Shown: piece by piece, positions 18,075-26,795 of the stretch | Layout of the letters: each line of letters begins with the position of its first letter | How positions within the stretch are numbered: position 1 is the first letter of the stretch | Origin: Pseudomonas brassicacearum | GTDB taxonomy: Bacteria; Pseudomonadota; Gammaproteobacteria; Pseudomonadales; Pseudomonadaceae | DNA length: 64,000 bases | Direction: 5' to 3' | NCBI RefSeq assembly: GCF_003732225.1 | Contig: NZ_MOBJ01000012.1 | Span: 124,001 to 188,000 of the forward strand | The notes under the pieces: generated by a model | Seen by the model: the letters and a program-made list of their open reading frames with translations, nothing else | What the model was told of the DNA's origin: nothing | The model's database searches: none | Made by a program: the position numbers and the translations under genes

Positions 18075-21000
18075 GCCAGATCAATCGCCTGTCCAACGGT
18101 GGACGGATCGACCGCAACAAAGTCCTGAGCTTCAGCTTCAACGGCCAGATCTACAAAGGCTTTGAAGGTGACTCCCTGGCCGCTGCATTGCTGGCCAACG
18201 GTGTCGACATCATCGGTCGCAGCTTCAAGTATTCGCGTCCTCGCGGGATCTTCGCCGCCGGTGCCGAAGAACCGAACGCGGTGCTGCAGATCGGTGCCAC
18301 CGAAGCCACGCAAATTCCTAACGTACGCGCCACCCAACAGGCGCTGTACCAGGGGCTCGTCGCCACCAGCACCAACGGCTGGCCGAGCGTGAACAACGAC
18401 ATGATGGGGATTCTCGGCAAGGTCGGCGGCAAGCTGATGCCACCGGGTTTCTACTACAAAACCTTCATGTACCCGCAATCGTTCTGGATGACCTACGAGA
18501 AGTACATTCGTAAGGCCGCAGGTCTTGGTCGTTCGCCGACCGAAAACGATCCGGACACCTACGACTACATGAACCAGCACTGCGACGTGCTGATCGTCGG
18601 CGGTGGCCCGGCCGGTCTGGCGGCTGCCCTGGCGGCTGCGCGCAGCGGTGCCCGAGTGATTCTGGCCGATGAGCAGGAAGAGTTCGGCGGCAGCCTTCTC
18701 GATTCCCGTGAAAGCCTCGACGGCAAACCGGCGACCGAATGGGTTGCCAGCGTGATCGCTGAGCTCAAAGGCTTGCCGGACGTGCTGCTGTTGCCTCGTG
18801 CGACCGTCAACGGTTACCACGACCACAACTTCCTGACCATCCACGAACGCCTCACCGATCACCTCGGCGACCGCGCACCGATTGGCCAGGTTCGTCAGCG
18901 TATTCACCGGGTTCGCGCCAAGCGCGTAGTACTGGCAACCGGCGCTCACGAGCGTCCGCTGGTCTATGGCAATAACGACGTGCCGGGCAACATGCTCGCC
19001 GGTGCAGTCTCGACTTACGTGCGCCGTTACGGCGTCGCGCCGGGCAAAAAACTGGTGCTGTCGACCAACAACGATCACGCCTACCGCGTGGCGCTGGACT
19101 GGCTCGACGCCAGCCTGCAAGTGGTGGCCATCGCCGATGCGCGGAGTAATCCACGCGGTGCGCTGGTAGAAGAAGCGCGGGCCAAAGGCATCCGTATTCT
19201 GACCGGCAGTGCAGTCATCGAAGCACGCGGCAGCAAGCGCGTAACCGCCGCTCGCGTTGCAGCGATCGACGTTAAAGCACACACCGTCACCAGCCCTGGC
19301 GAATGGCTTGAATGCGATCTGGTTGCCAGCTCCGGCGGCTACAGCCCGGTGGTTCACCTGGCGTCGCACTTGGGCGGCAAACCGATCTGGCGTGAAGACA
19401 TCCTCGGGTTCATCCCGGGCGAAGCACCACAAAAACGCGTGTGCGTTGGCGGCATCAATGGCGTCTATAGCCTCGGCGACTCTCTGGCTGACGGTTTTGA
19501 AGGCGGCGTGCGCGCTGCCAGCGAAGCCGGCTTCAAAGCGGTCGAAGGCGTACTGCCAAAAGCTCTGAGCCGTCTGGAAGAGCCGACTCTGGCGCTGTTC
19601 CAGGTGCCACATGAAAAGGCCACCGCACGGGCGCCGAAGCAATTCGTCGACTTGCAGAACGACGTCACCGCTGCCGCCATCGAACTGGCGACCCGCGAGG
19701 GCTTCGAGTCGGTCGAGCACGTCAAGCGCTACACCGCGCTGGGCTTCGGCACCGATCAGGGCAAGCTCGGCAACGTCAACGGTCTGGCCATCGCCGCCCG
19801 TTCGCTGAACGTGACCATCCCGCAGATGGGCACCACCATGTTCCGCCCGAACTACACGCCGGTGACTTTCGGCGCGGTAGCCGGTCGTCACTGTGGGCAC
19901 ATCTTCGAGCCAGTGCGCTACACCGCACTGCACGCCTGGCACGTGAAAAACGGCGCCGAGTTCGAAGACGTCGGTCAGTGGAAACGTCCTTGGTACTTTC
20001 CGAAAAACGGTGAAGACCTGCATGCCGCGGTGAAACGCGAATGCCTGGCCGTGCGTGAAAGCGTAGGTCTGCTGGATGCCTCGACACTCGGCAAGATCGA
20101 CATTCAAGGTCCGGATGCGCGTGAGTTCCTCAACCGCGTCTACACCAACGCCTGGACCAAGCTCGATGTGGGCAAGGCTCGTTACGGCCTGATGTGTAAA
20201 GAAGACGGGATGGTTTTCGACGACGGCGTCACCGCATGCCTCGCCGACAACCACTTCGTGATGACCACCACCACCGGCGGCGCTGCACGCGTGCTGCAAT
20301 GGCTGGAAATCTATCACCAGACCGAATGGCCAGACCTGAAGGTGTACTTCACCTCGGTCACCGACCACTGGGCGACCATGACGCTGTCCGGGCCGAACAG
20401 CCGCAAGCTGCTCAGCGAAGTCACCGACATCGATCTGGACAGGGACGGCTTCCCGTTCATGACCTGGAAAGAAGGTCTGGTGGGCGGTGTGCCGGCGCGG
20501 GTGTTCCGGATCTCGTTTACCGGTGAGCTGTCGTACGAAGTCAACGTGCAGGCCGACTACGCCATGGGCGTCCTGGAAAAAATCGTCGAGGCTGGCAAGA
20601 AGTACAACCTGACGCCGTACGGCACTGAAACCATGCACGTCCTGCGGGCCGAGAAGGGTTTCATCATCGTCGGCCAGGACACTGACAGCTCGATGACCCC
20701 GGACGACCTGAACATGGGCTGGTGCGTCGGTCGCACCAAACCGTTCTCGTGGATCGGCTGGCGTGGCATGAACCGCGAAGACTGTGTGCGTGATCAGCGC
20801 AAACAGTTGGTCGGCCTCAAGCCGATCGACCCGACCAAATGGCTGCCGGAAGGTGCGCAACTGGTGTTCAACACCAAGCAAGCGATCCCGATGAGCATGG
20901 TCGGTCACGTGACCTCCAGCTACGCCCACAACTCCCTCGGCTATTCGTTTGCCATGGGTGTGGTCAAAGGCGGCTTGAAGCGCCTCGGCGAGCGCGTGTT

Positions 21001-21088
21001 CGCGCCGTTGGCCGACGGCAGCGTGATCGAAGCGGAAATCGTTTCTTCGGTGTTCTTCGATCCGAAAGGTGATCGCCAGAACATTTGA
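18071..21088 (+). CDS. soxA: Heterotetrameric sarcosine oxidase, alpha subunit
   Basis: 1005 residues, the normal size. An N-terminal ferredoxin-like fold (about 20-110, with GRSFKYSRPRGI) is followed by an NAD-binding Rossmann domain (VLIVGGGPAGLAAALAAARSG by position about 176) and a C-terminal folate-binding aminomethyltransferase-like domain (residues about 600-1000). This domain receives the methyl-derived C1 unit as methylene-THF. Translationally coupled to soxD. The 166 bases before soxG contain a REP pair. Confidence 0.96.
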   Translation: MSQINRLSNGGRIDRNKVLSFSFNGQIYKGFEGDSLAAALLANGVDIIGRSFKYSRPRGIFAAGAEEPNAVLQIGATEATQIPNVRATQQALYQGLVATSTNGWPSVNNDMMGILGKVGGKLMPPGFYYKTFMYPQSFWMTYEKYIRKAAGLGRSPTENDPDTYDYMNQHCDVLIVGGGPAGLAAALAAARSGARVILADEQEEFGGSLLDSRESLDGKPATEWVASVIAELKGLPDVLLLPRATVNGYHDHNFLTIHERLTDHLGDRAPIGQVRQRIHRVRAKRVVLATGAHERPLVYGNNDVPGNMLAGAVSTYVRRYGVAPGKKLVLSTNNDHAYRVALDWLDASLQVVAIADARSNPRGALVEEARAKGIRILTGSAVIEARGSKRVTAARVAAIDVKAHTVTSPGEWLECDLVASSGGYSPVVHLASHLGGKPIWREDILGFIPGEAPQKRVCVGGINGVYSLGDSLADGFEGGVRAASEAGFKAVEGVLPKALSRLEEPTLALFQVPHEKATARAPKQFVDLQNDVTAAAIELATREGFESVEHVKRYTALGFGTDQGKLGNVNGLAIAARSLNVTIPQMGTTMFRPNYTPVTFGAVAGRHCGHIFEPVRYTALHAWHVKNGAEFEDVGQWKRPWYFPKNGEDLHAAVKRECLAVRESVGLLDASTLGKIDIQGPDAREFLNRVYTNAWTKLDVGKARYGLMCKEDGMVFDDGVTACLADNHFVMTTTTGGAARVLQWLEIYHQTEWPDLKVYFTSVTDHWATMTLSGPNSRKLLSEVTDIDLDRDGFPFMTWKEGLVGGVPARVFRISFTGELSYEVNVQADYAMGVLEKIVEAGKKYNLTPYGTETMHVLRAEKGFIIVGQDTDSSMTPDDLNMGWCVGRTKPFSWIGWRGMNREDCVRDQRKQLVGLKPIDPTKWLPEGAQLVFNTKQAIPMSMVGHVTSSYAHNSLGYSFAMGVVKGGLKRLGERVFAPLADGSVIEAEIVSSVFFDPKGDRQNI

Positions 21089-21131
21089 TGGCCTCGGGTC
21101 CTGTGGGGTGGCAGCTGCACCGCGTTGACTG

Positions 21132-21199
21132 CATCGCGAGCAAGCTCGCTCCCACAGGAGATCGCGTAACCCTTGTGGGAGCGAGCTTGCTCGCGATGG
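21132..21199. repeat. Pair of class A REPs, outward arrangement, soxA-soxG gap
   Basis: ATCGCGAGCAAGCTCGCTCC and GGAGCGAGCTTGCTCGCGAT separated by 21 bases. Confidence 0.9.
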
Positions 21200-21254
21200 C
21201 GGCAGAGTTGCCACCACCAGGGCCGGAACCAACAGAATTGAAGACAGGTGCTTT

Positions 21255-21887
21255 ATGACCACAGCCAACGTTTACCAACAGCGCCCAACCACTGGGGCAA
21301 AGGCCGAGTCGTCGCTGCACCACGCGGGCCTGCAAAGCCTGGTGGGCAAGGGCCGTAAAAACGCCGGTGTCACCGTGCGTGAGAAAAAACTCCTGGGTCA
21401 CCTGACCATTCGTGGCGATGCTCACAACCCGGCGTTCGCCGCTGGCGTGCACAAGGCCCTGGGCCTGGAACTGCCAGTCGCCCTGACCGTGGTCGCCAAA
21501 GGCGAAACCAGCCTGCAATGGATGGGCCCGGACGAGTGGCTGCTGATCGTGCCGAGCGGTGAAGAGTTCGCCGCCGAGAAAAAACTGCGCGAAGCGCTGG
21601 GCGATCTGCACATCTCCATCGTCAACGTCAGCGGCGGTCAGCAGATTCTTGAACTGAGCGGCCCGAAAGTCCGCGAAGTGCTGATGAAGTCCACCAGCTA
21701 CGACGTGCACCCCAACAATTTTCCGGTGGGCAAAGCGGTGGGCACGGTGTTCGCCAAGTCGCAACTGGTGATCCGCCATACCGCTGAAGACACCTGGGAA
21801 CTGCTGATCCGCCGCAGCTTCTCGGATTACTGGTGGCTGTGGTTGCAGGATGCCGCGGCTGAGTATGGCCTTAGCGTTCAGGCTTGA
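21255..21887 (+). CDS. soxG: Heterotetrameric sarcosine oxidase, gamma subunit
   Basis: 210 residues. It belongs to the SoxG family, which resembles a short GcvT-like fold (LQWMGPDEWLLIVP, DVHPNNFPVGKAVGT, RRSFSDYWWLWLQDAA). It packs against SoxA and helps hold the folate domain. Fourth sox gene, separated from soxA by the REP pair and from purU by a class C element. Confidence 0.93.
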   Translation: MTTANVYQQRPTTGAKAESSLHHAGLQSLVGKGRKNAGVTVREKKLLGHLTIRGDAHNPAFAAGVHKALGLELPVALTVVAKGETSLQWMGPDEWLLIVPSGEEFAAEKKLREALGDLHISIVNVSGGQQILELSGPKVREVLMKSTSYDVHPNNFPVGKAVGTVFAKSQLVIRHTAEDTWELLIRRSFSDYWWLWLQDAAAEYGLSVQA

Positions 21888-21909
21888 TTTTTTGAGGCTT
21901 GCACATGTC

Positions 21910-22042
21910 CTGTAGCAGCTGCCGAAGGCTGCGTTCGGCGGCGCAGCCGCCGCAATTCGGGCACCCCGGTTTTGATTCGGAATCGGGGATTCAGGCTTTA
22001 CGACGGCTTCGCCGCCGGACGTAGCCTTCGGCAACTGCTACG
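21910..22042. repeat. REPIN-like inverted repeat, class C, soxG-purU gap
   Basis: TGTAGCAGCTGCCGAAGGCTGCG at the left and CG.AGCCTTCGGCAACTGCTACG at the right (each arm under 24 bases, one mismatch), with inner GCGGCG arms. Confidence 0.85.
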
Positions 22043-22078
22043 AGAGCTGCGTCACCCACGAACAGGAGTCACCGCATT

Positions 22079-22936
22079 ATGAGCCGCGCCCCAGATACAT
22101 GGATTTTGACCGCCGATTGCCCAAGCGTTTTGGGCACGGTGGATGCGGTGACCCGTTTTCTGTTCGAACAGGGTTGCTACGTCACTGAGCACCACTCCTT
22201 CGATGATCGGCTTTCGGGCCGCTTCTTCATTCGTGTGGAGTTCCGTCAGCCTGATGCCTTCGACGAACAGGCGTTTCGCGCAGGTCTGGCCGAACGGACC
22301 GACGCGTTCGGCATGGTTTTCGAACTGACGCCGCCGCACCACCGGCCAAAAGTGGTGATCATGGTCTCCAAGGCCGATCACTGCCTCAACGACTTGCTCT
22401 ATCGCCAGCGCATCGGCCAATTGTCGATGGACGTGGTGGCGGTGGTGTCCAACCACCCGGACCTCAAGCCGCTGGCCGACTGGCACGGGATTCCCTATTA
22501 CCACTTCCCGCTCGACCCGAACGACAAACCTGCGCAAGAGCGGCAGGTCTGGCAGGTGATCGAAGAGTCCGGTGCAGAGCTGGTGGTGCTTGCACGCTAC
22601 ATGCAAGTGCTGTCGCCGGAGCTGTGCCGCAAGCTCGACGGTAAAGCGATCAATATCCATCACTCGTTGCTGCCCGGTTTCAAAGGTGCCAAGCCGTATC
22701 ACCAGGCCTACAACAAGGGCGTGAAACTGGTGGGCGCCACGGCGCACTACATCAACAACGACCTCGACGAAGGCCCGATCATTGCCCAAGGCGTGGAAGC
22801 GGTGGATCACAGCCATTACCCCGAAGACCTGATTGCCAAAGGTCGGGATATCGAAGGGCTGACGTTGGCCCGGGCGGTGGGTTATCACATTGAACGGCGG
22901 GTGTTTCTCAACGCCAATCGCACTGTCGTTCTTTAG
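22079..22936 (+). CDS. purU: Formyltetrahydrofolate deformylase
   Basis: 285 residues: N-terminal ACT domain (WILTADCPSVLGTVDAVTRFL), C-terminal formyltransferase fold with INIHHSLLPGFKGAKPY (catalytic Asn/His) and a later Asp in NNDLDEGPII. Releases formate from 10-formyl-THF and so frees THF for SoxA and GlyA. Its place after soxG shows that it disposes of C1 units from sarcosine breakdown (purU2 role) rather than serving purine synthesis. Confidence 0.95.
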   Translation: MSRAPDTWILTADCPSVLGTVDAVTRFLFEQGCYVTEHHSFDDRLSGRFFIRVEFRQPDAFDEQAFRAGLAERTDAFGMVFELTPPHHRPKVVIMVSKADHCLNDLLYRQRIGQLSMDVVAVVSNHPDLKPLADWHGIPYYHFPLDPNDKPAQERQVWQVIEESGAELVVLARYMQVLSPELCRKLDGKAINIHHSLLPGFKGAKPYHQAYNKGVKLVGATAHYINNDLDEGPIIAQGVEAVDHSHYPEDLIAKGRDIEGLTLARAVGYHIERRVFLNANRTVVL

Positions 22937-22941
22937 ATTGT

Positions 22942-23037
22942 CATCGCGAGCAAGCTCGCTCCCACAGTGGATTCAGGGTGTGACTGAGATCCGTGTATGA
23001 CACAAAACCCTGTGGGAGCGAGCTTGCTCGCGATGGC
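22942..23037. repeat. Pair of class A REPs, outward arrangement, purU-fdhA gap
   Basis: CATCGCGAGCAAGCTCGCTC and GAGCGAGCTTGCTCGCGATG, 45 bases apart. The gap has no other recognisable content. Confidence 0.9.
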
Positions 23038-23144
23038 GGCATAACAGACAACGCAAGACACACAGGCAATAAACCCGAGCAATCAACGCGCCGCCGACCC
23101 CTGGCGACGCGACCGCTACATAAAAACAACAGCGAGGTGAAAGC

Positions 23145-24344
23145 ATGTCTGGTAATCGTGGTGTGGTGTATCTCGGCAATGGCCAGGTCGAAGTACAGAA
23201 AATCGACTATCCCAAAATGCAGGACCCGCGCGGCAGGAAGATCGAACACGGTGTCATCCTGCGTGTGGTATCCACCAATATCTGTGGTTCCGACCAGCAC
23301 ATGGTGCGTGGCCGTACCACGGCCCAGACCGGTCTGGTGCTGGGTCACGAGATCACCGGTGAAGTGATCGAGAAGGGCAGCGATGTCGAAAACCTGAAAA
23401 TCGGTGATCTGGTATCCGTGCCGTTCAACGTTGCTTGCGGGCGCTGCCGTTCCTGCAAAGAGATGCACACCGGTGTCTGCCTGAGCGTTAACCCGGCGCG
23501 TCCGGGCGGTGCCTATGGTTATGTCGATATGGGTGACTGGACCGGCGGCCAGGCCGAATACGCGATGGTGCCGTATGCCGACTTCAACCTGTTGAAACTG
23601 CCGGATCGCGACCGGGCCATGGAAAAAATCCGTGACCTGACCTGCCTCTCGGACATTCTGCCGACTGGTTACCACGGCGCTGTCACTGCGGGTGTTGGCC
23701 CGGGTAGCACTGTTTACATTGCTGGCGCGGGTCCGGTTGGTCTGGCAGCTGCCGCTTCCGCTCGTCTGCTGGGCGCGGCAGTGGTGATCATCGGTGACGT
23801 TAACCCGATCCGTCTGGCGCACGCCAAGGCTCAGGGTTTTGAAATTGCCGACCTGTCGACAGACACCCCGCTGCACGAACAGATCGCCGCGTTGTTGGGC
23901 GAACCGGAAGTCGACTGTGCCGTCGACGCCGTGGGCTTCGAAGCCCGTGGTCACGGCCATGACGGCGTGAAACACGAAGCACCGGCTACCGTACTCAACT
24001 CGCTGATGGGCGTGGTTCGCGTTGCCGGCAAAATCGGTATCCCTGGCCTGTACGTTACTGAAGATCCGGGTGCAGTCGATGCGGCCGCGAAAATGGGCAG
24101 TCTGAGCATCCGCTTCGGTCTGGGCTGGGCCAAATCCCACAGCTTCCACACCGGCCAGACCCCGGTCATGAAGTACAACCGCCAGCTGATGCAGGCGATC
24201 ATGTGGGACCGCATCAAGATTGCCGATATCGTTGGCGTCGAAGTCATCAGCCTCGACGACGCGCCACGTGGTTACGGCGAATTCGACGCCGGTGTACCGA
24301 AGAAGTTTGTGATCGATCCGCACAAGTTGTTTAGTGCGGCGTAA
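23145..24344 (+). CDS. fdhA: Glutathione-independent formaldehyde dehydrogenase
   Basis: 399 residues, ATG after GAGGTGAAAGC. Zinc-dependent medium-chain dehydrogenase: catalytic zinc Cys in NICGSDQHM, GHEITGEV, structural zinc cluster CGRCRSCKEMHTGVC, NAD-binding GAGPVGLAAAASARLLGA. It carries the insertion loops typical of P. putida formaldehyde dehydrogenase, which holds its NAD tightly. It oxidises formaldehyde produced by GbcAB, DgcAB and Sox to formate. Closes the glyA-sox-purU-fdhA block and is followed by an intrinsic terminator. Confidence 0.96.
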   Translation: MSGNRGVVYLGNGQVEVQKIDYPKMQDPRGRKIEHGVILRVVSTNICGSDQHMVRGRTTAQTGLVLGHEITGEVIEKGSDVENLKIGDLVSVPFNVACGRCRSCKEMHTGVCLSVNPARPGGAYGYVDMGDWTGGQAEYAMVPYADFNLLKLPDRDRAMEKIRDLTCLSDILPTGYHGAVTAGVGPGSTVYIAGAGPVGLAAAASARLLGAAVVIIGDVNPIRLAHAKAQGFEIADLSTDTPLHEQIAALLGEPEVDCAVDAVGFEARGHGHDGVKHEAPATVLNSLMGVVRVAGKIGIPGLYVTEDPGAVDAAAKMGSLSIRFGLGWAKSHSFHTGQTPVMKYNRQLMQAIMWDRIKIADIVGVEVISLDDAPRGYGEFDAGVPKKFVIDPHKLFSAA

Positions 24345-24362
24345 GTTATTGAGTTGATATAA

Positions 24363-24413
24363 AAAAGCGATCTTTTCAGGTGTGTAGGTAGCGCTCTGCC
24401 AAGGTCGCTTTTT
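24363..24413 (+). terminator. Intrinsic terminator after fdhA
   Basis: AAAAGCGATCTT at 24363-24374 pairs with AAGGTCGCTTTTT at 24401-24413; ends in a T-run 19 bases past the fdhA stop. Confidence 0.8.
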
Positions 24414-24453
24414 ATTGCGGCGGATTATCATCATTCATGATGGGGAATAGCCG

Positions 24454-24678
24454 CTAATGCCATTGTTCTGGATCATCGACCACTTCAATGTTGACCGCGA
24501 AGTACTGGCCGTCCTTTTCTTCGAGGTCATAAGTTACCGTTTGCCCGACTTTTATTACCGGTCCGCCGTCTTCGACTGAGTTGATCCGAAAAAAAATTTC
24601 CCGGCCATCCACGTGGGCAGAAATCATGCCGATGCAGCCTTTGGACGAGTCATTGCGCTCTATCGGTTGCTTCTTCAT
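24454..24678 (-). CDS. Small diverged cold-shock-domain-like protein
   Basis: 74 residues from ATG at 24676-24678, with GGGAG upstream. The order of the strands resembles CspA (KGCIGMISAHVDGREIFFRI ... VGQTVTYDLEEKDGQYFAVNIEVV), matching the Csp ending EGQKVSFESEKG..AAKV. The aromatic RNA-binding motifs of true Csp (KWFN, GFGFI, VHF) are mostly absent; only FF in GREIFFRI remains. Lies downstream of and on the same strand as a genuine csp gene, so probably an old duplication with changed binding. Function unknown. Confidence 0.7.
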   Translation of the reverse strand: MKKQPIERNDSSKGCIGMISAHVDGREIFFRINSVEDGGPVIKVGQTVTYDLEEKDGQYFAVNIEVVDDPEQWH

Positions 24679-24763
24679 CGCCCATCTCCCATAAAAATGG
24701 CCCACGCTCACTATCAGGCAGCGCAGGCCTTGTCGAACATTCAGGAACCCGGAGGGTGCCGTT

Positions 24764-24976
24764 TCATTCGGGTCGTACCTTTGCTGCCTGCATCCCCTTT
24801 TGTCCTTTCTCTGATTCGAAGGACACTTTCTGGCCCTCTTTCAGAGATTTGAAACCATCACCTTCTATCGATTTGAAGTGCACGAAAAGGTCGTCACCTC
24901 CACCATTCGGTGTAATGAACCCAAAGCCCTTTTCATCGTTGAACCACTTGACCGTACCGTCCTGTCTATCTGCCAT
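24764..24976 (-). CDS. Cold-shock protein, CspA family
   Basis: 70 residues beginning MADRQDGTVKWFNDEKGFGFITPNG. RNP-1 (KGFGFI) and RNP-2 (DLFVHF) are intact, so nucleic-acid binding is expected. An ATG two codons earlier is also possible; the chosen start has GGGAAG at a better distance. Typical OB-fold single-stranded nucleic acid chaperone. The 5' untranslated region before it could hold the usual long cold-shock leader, but no fold is claimed. Confidence 0.95.
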   Translation of the reverse strand: MADRQDGTVKWFNDEKGFGFITPNGGGDDLFVHFKSIEGDGFKSLKEGQKVSFESEKGQKGMQAAKVRPE

Positions 24977-25240
24977 TTTCATACTTCCCACGTGCTCAAT
25001 AACCGATGGGGTGTGAGCATTGGTTTGCCTGCTCACTCCCCGTTCCCGATGTTACGAAAAACATCGTGAGCGCATCACGGGCGGGCGCCAACTGTCAGAT
25101 CTGACAGTTGTTTATACGAATTAGAAATGAATGTTTCATTTGAGCGGATGGAGGGGAATAAAGCCTGAAAGACGACGGATTCATTGGAATGTTTTATGGC
25201 CATGAAAAGATTGCAGGTTACGCCAGCCCGTCGGCGGCGG

Positions 25241-25295
25241 GATGTGACGCAGAGCGTCACGGGCGGCATTCCCACGCGGGAGCGTGGGAATGATC
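25241..25295. repeat. Double hairpin, class D (CATTCCCACGC type)
   Basis: TGACGC-AGA-GCGTCA followed by CATTCCCACGC and GCGTGGGAATG arms. A dispersed Pseudomonas hairpin; here it lies just past the 3' end of the DUF3077 gene and may end its transcript. Confidence 0.7.
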
Positions 25296-25312
25296 AGGGT
25301 AGGGCGGTGGGT

Positions 25313-25585
25313 TTAGGGGGTGGGGTTGGCGCGCAAGCGGCGGCCGATCACGTCGAGCAGGTCGCAGCCGTCGCGCAGCGGAATGGCCAGCAGTTGGGCG
25401 AAGTCGTGGAGCACCACGGCATCGCTGCTGATCTCATCGCGAAAGGCGATGTTCTCCAGCAACTGGGTGACGGTACGGATGCGGTAGGCGGCAGTTTCGT
25501 GGAGCACGTCCAGCGGGGCTTCGGTGTCGATGAGCAGGGATGCGCGATTGCAGTCGACGCCGGTGATGGGCATGTAGCGGTTCAT
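25313..25585 (-). CDS. DUF3077 family small protein
   Basis: 90 residues from ATG at 25583-25585 (MNRYMPITGVDCNRASLLID). The composition, with APLDVLHETAAYRIRTVTQLLENIA and a final helix LLDVIGRRLRAN, is that of the DUF3077 family, short proteins largely restricted to pseudomonads and often present in several copies. Possibly an all-helical regulatory or bacteriocin-like immunity protein; no function is known to me. Starts 30 bases after the stop of a 52-residue ORF on the same strand. Confidence 0.75.
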   Translation of the reverse strand: MNRYMPITGVDCNRASLLIDTEAPLDVLHETAAYRIRTVTQLLENIAFRDEISSDAVVLHDFAQLLAIPLRDGCDLLDVIGRRLRANPTP

Positions 25586-25614
25586 AGGTAAAACTCCATC
25601 CAGATTGAAGAGGG

Positions 25615-25773
25615 CTACCACTCGATCGTCGCCAAACGAACGGGTGACAGCTGTACGCAGGTTGGCGAACCGGGGATGGATACCGGCAGACCCGAAGGTC
25701 TCCCGCGCACAGCTGCCATAACGCAGCCTTGCGGGTGCAAAAACGTCTGCAAGCAAGCACAGAGCTTTTGCAT
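25615..25773 (-). CDS. Possible 52-residue ORF ahead of the DUF3077 gene
   Basis: ATG at 25771-25773 with GGAGG five bases before it; reads MQKLCACLQTFLHPQGCVMA.. and ends ..RLATIEW. Rich in Cys and Pro, no family recognised. The underlying DNA also forms a hairpin (AGACC-CGAA-GGTCT, 25688-25701) and holds a direct repeat GTCGCCAAAC (25628-25637 and 25786-25795). It may therefore be a structured leader rather than, or as well as, a gene. Confidence 0.4.
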   Translation of the reverse strand: MQKLCACLQTFLHPQGCVMAAVRGRPSGLPVSIPGSPTCVQLSPVRLATIEW

Positions 25774-25908
25774 CACATCCTCCGGGTCGCCAAACCCGAA
25801 TCGCCATGTGGGCGACGGGCGGACTATAAGCGCCATTCACGGGAGCGGCAAGGAGGGGCTTTCCCAAATGGATGTCGGACTAAACTGGACGGTCCTACAG
25901 CGCGTTAT

Positions 25909-26039
25909 GTGTAGCAGCTGGCGTAGCCTGCGTTCGGCGACGCAGTCGTCGTAAACCCTGCCAACTCAATGTGCCTGACTCAACGCGTTGCATGGTTTTA
26001 CGACTGCTTCGCCGAACGCAGGCTACGCCAGCTGCTACG
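25909..26039. repeat. REPIN-like inverted repeat, class C
   Basis: GTAGCAGCTGGCGTAGCCTG and CAGGCTACGCCAGCTGCTAC outer arms, exact inverse, with inner GCGTTCGGCGA and TCGCCGAACGC. Confidence 0.85.
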
Positions 26040-26079
26040 GATTGCGTACCCTCAACATTGATGTTGAATGAGCTACCGC

Positions 26080-26106
26080 CATCGCGAGCAGGCTCGCTCC
26101 CACAGG
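26080..26106 (-). repeat. Single class A REP
   Basis: CATCGCGAGCAGGCTCGCTC followed by CCACAGG; unpaired, near the anti-sigma gene stop. Confidence 0.85.
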
Positions 26107-26120
26107 TTTTGTACCTTGAT

Positions 26121-26795
26121 TCAGAGTCCCGCTAACGCCCCCTGATACAACACCGGCCCGGTCGGTTGTCCGGTCGGCGAACCACCTTCAGGCTCCAGGC
26201 TGACCGCCAGTGCTATCGGTTTACCCAGCAGCGCATGCTGTTCGTCGCTCAACGCGACCCGGCCTTTACCGCCCGCCGGGATCACGCCCAGGGAGATCGG
26301 TTTGCCATCCGCTGGAACCGCCCACAACTCGAGGCTGTGTCCGGGGTCGACGGCGGCCAGGGTCAACGGTTCTATTTGCAGATAATCGTCGTGAGCCTTG
26401 ATCCTCAGGGCAGGCTGCGCGCTGGCGCTGAGCAAGGTTGCGCTGTACTGGGCACTGTCGCGGTTGTAGAGAATGCCCAGCGTCACTGCCACCAGCAGCG
26501 AGCAGACCGCCACCGTCACGCGCAGCCAGTTCCAGAACGGACGTTTGGCCGGCACATGCAGTTCTTGTGGCTCGATGCGGGCGTTGATGGCGCTCCACAC
26601 CCGGTCGGGCACGGGCACTTCGACCAAGGGTTCGTTGAGGCTGGCCAGGCTTTCCTGCCACTTGGCGAGTTCAGCGCGCAGTTCGGTGTCGTCCAGCAGC
26701 AGCTGTTCGAAGCGTCGGCGAGCGGCGGCGGGCATCAGGCCAATAGCGTAGTCGGCGGCGAGGGCGCGGCGCAGGCGTCTGTTTTGATAGTTCAT
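26121..26795 (-). CDS. Anti-sigma factor (RskA-type) for the adjacent ECF sigma factor
   Basis: 224 residues. The N-terminal cytoplasmic part (1 to about 90: RRALAADYAIGLMPAAARRRFEQLL) is the usual sigma-binding segment. One membrane helix lies near residues 95-115 (FWNWLRVTVAVCSLLVAVTL). The periplasmic C-terminal part has LELWAVPADGKPISLGVIPAGG, the signature of the RskA C-terminal domain. No zinc HxxxCxxC is present. Start codon overlaps the sigma factor stop (ATGA), so the pair is coupled. Confidence 0.9.
   Translation of the reverse strand: MNYQNRRLRRALAADYAIGLMPAAARRRFEQLLLDDTELRAELAKWQESLASLNEPLVEVPVPDRVWSAINARIEPQELHVPAKRPFWNWLRVTVAVCSLLVAVTLGILYNRDSAQYSATLLSASAQPALRIKAHDDYLQIEPLTLAAVDPGHSLELWAVPADGKPISLGVIPAGGKGRVALSDEQHALLGKPIALAVSLEPEGGSPTGQPTGPVLYQGALAGL

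Noticed and set aside
17990..21268. 1092-codon open frame on the minus strand opposite soxA
   Set aside because: Same reason; soxA is unambiguous and the antisense protein is low in recognisable structure.
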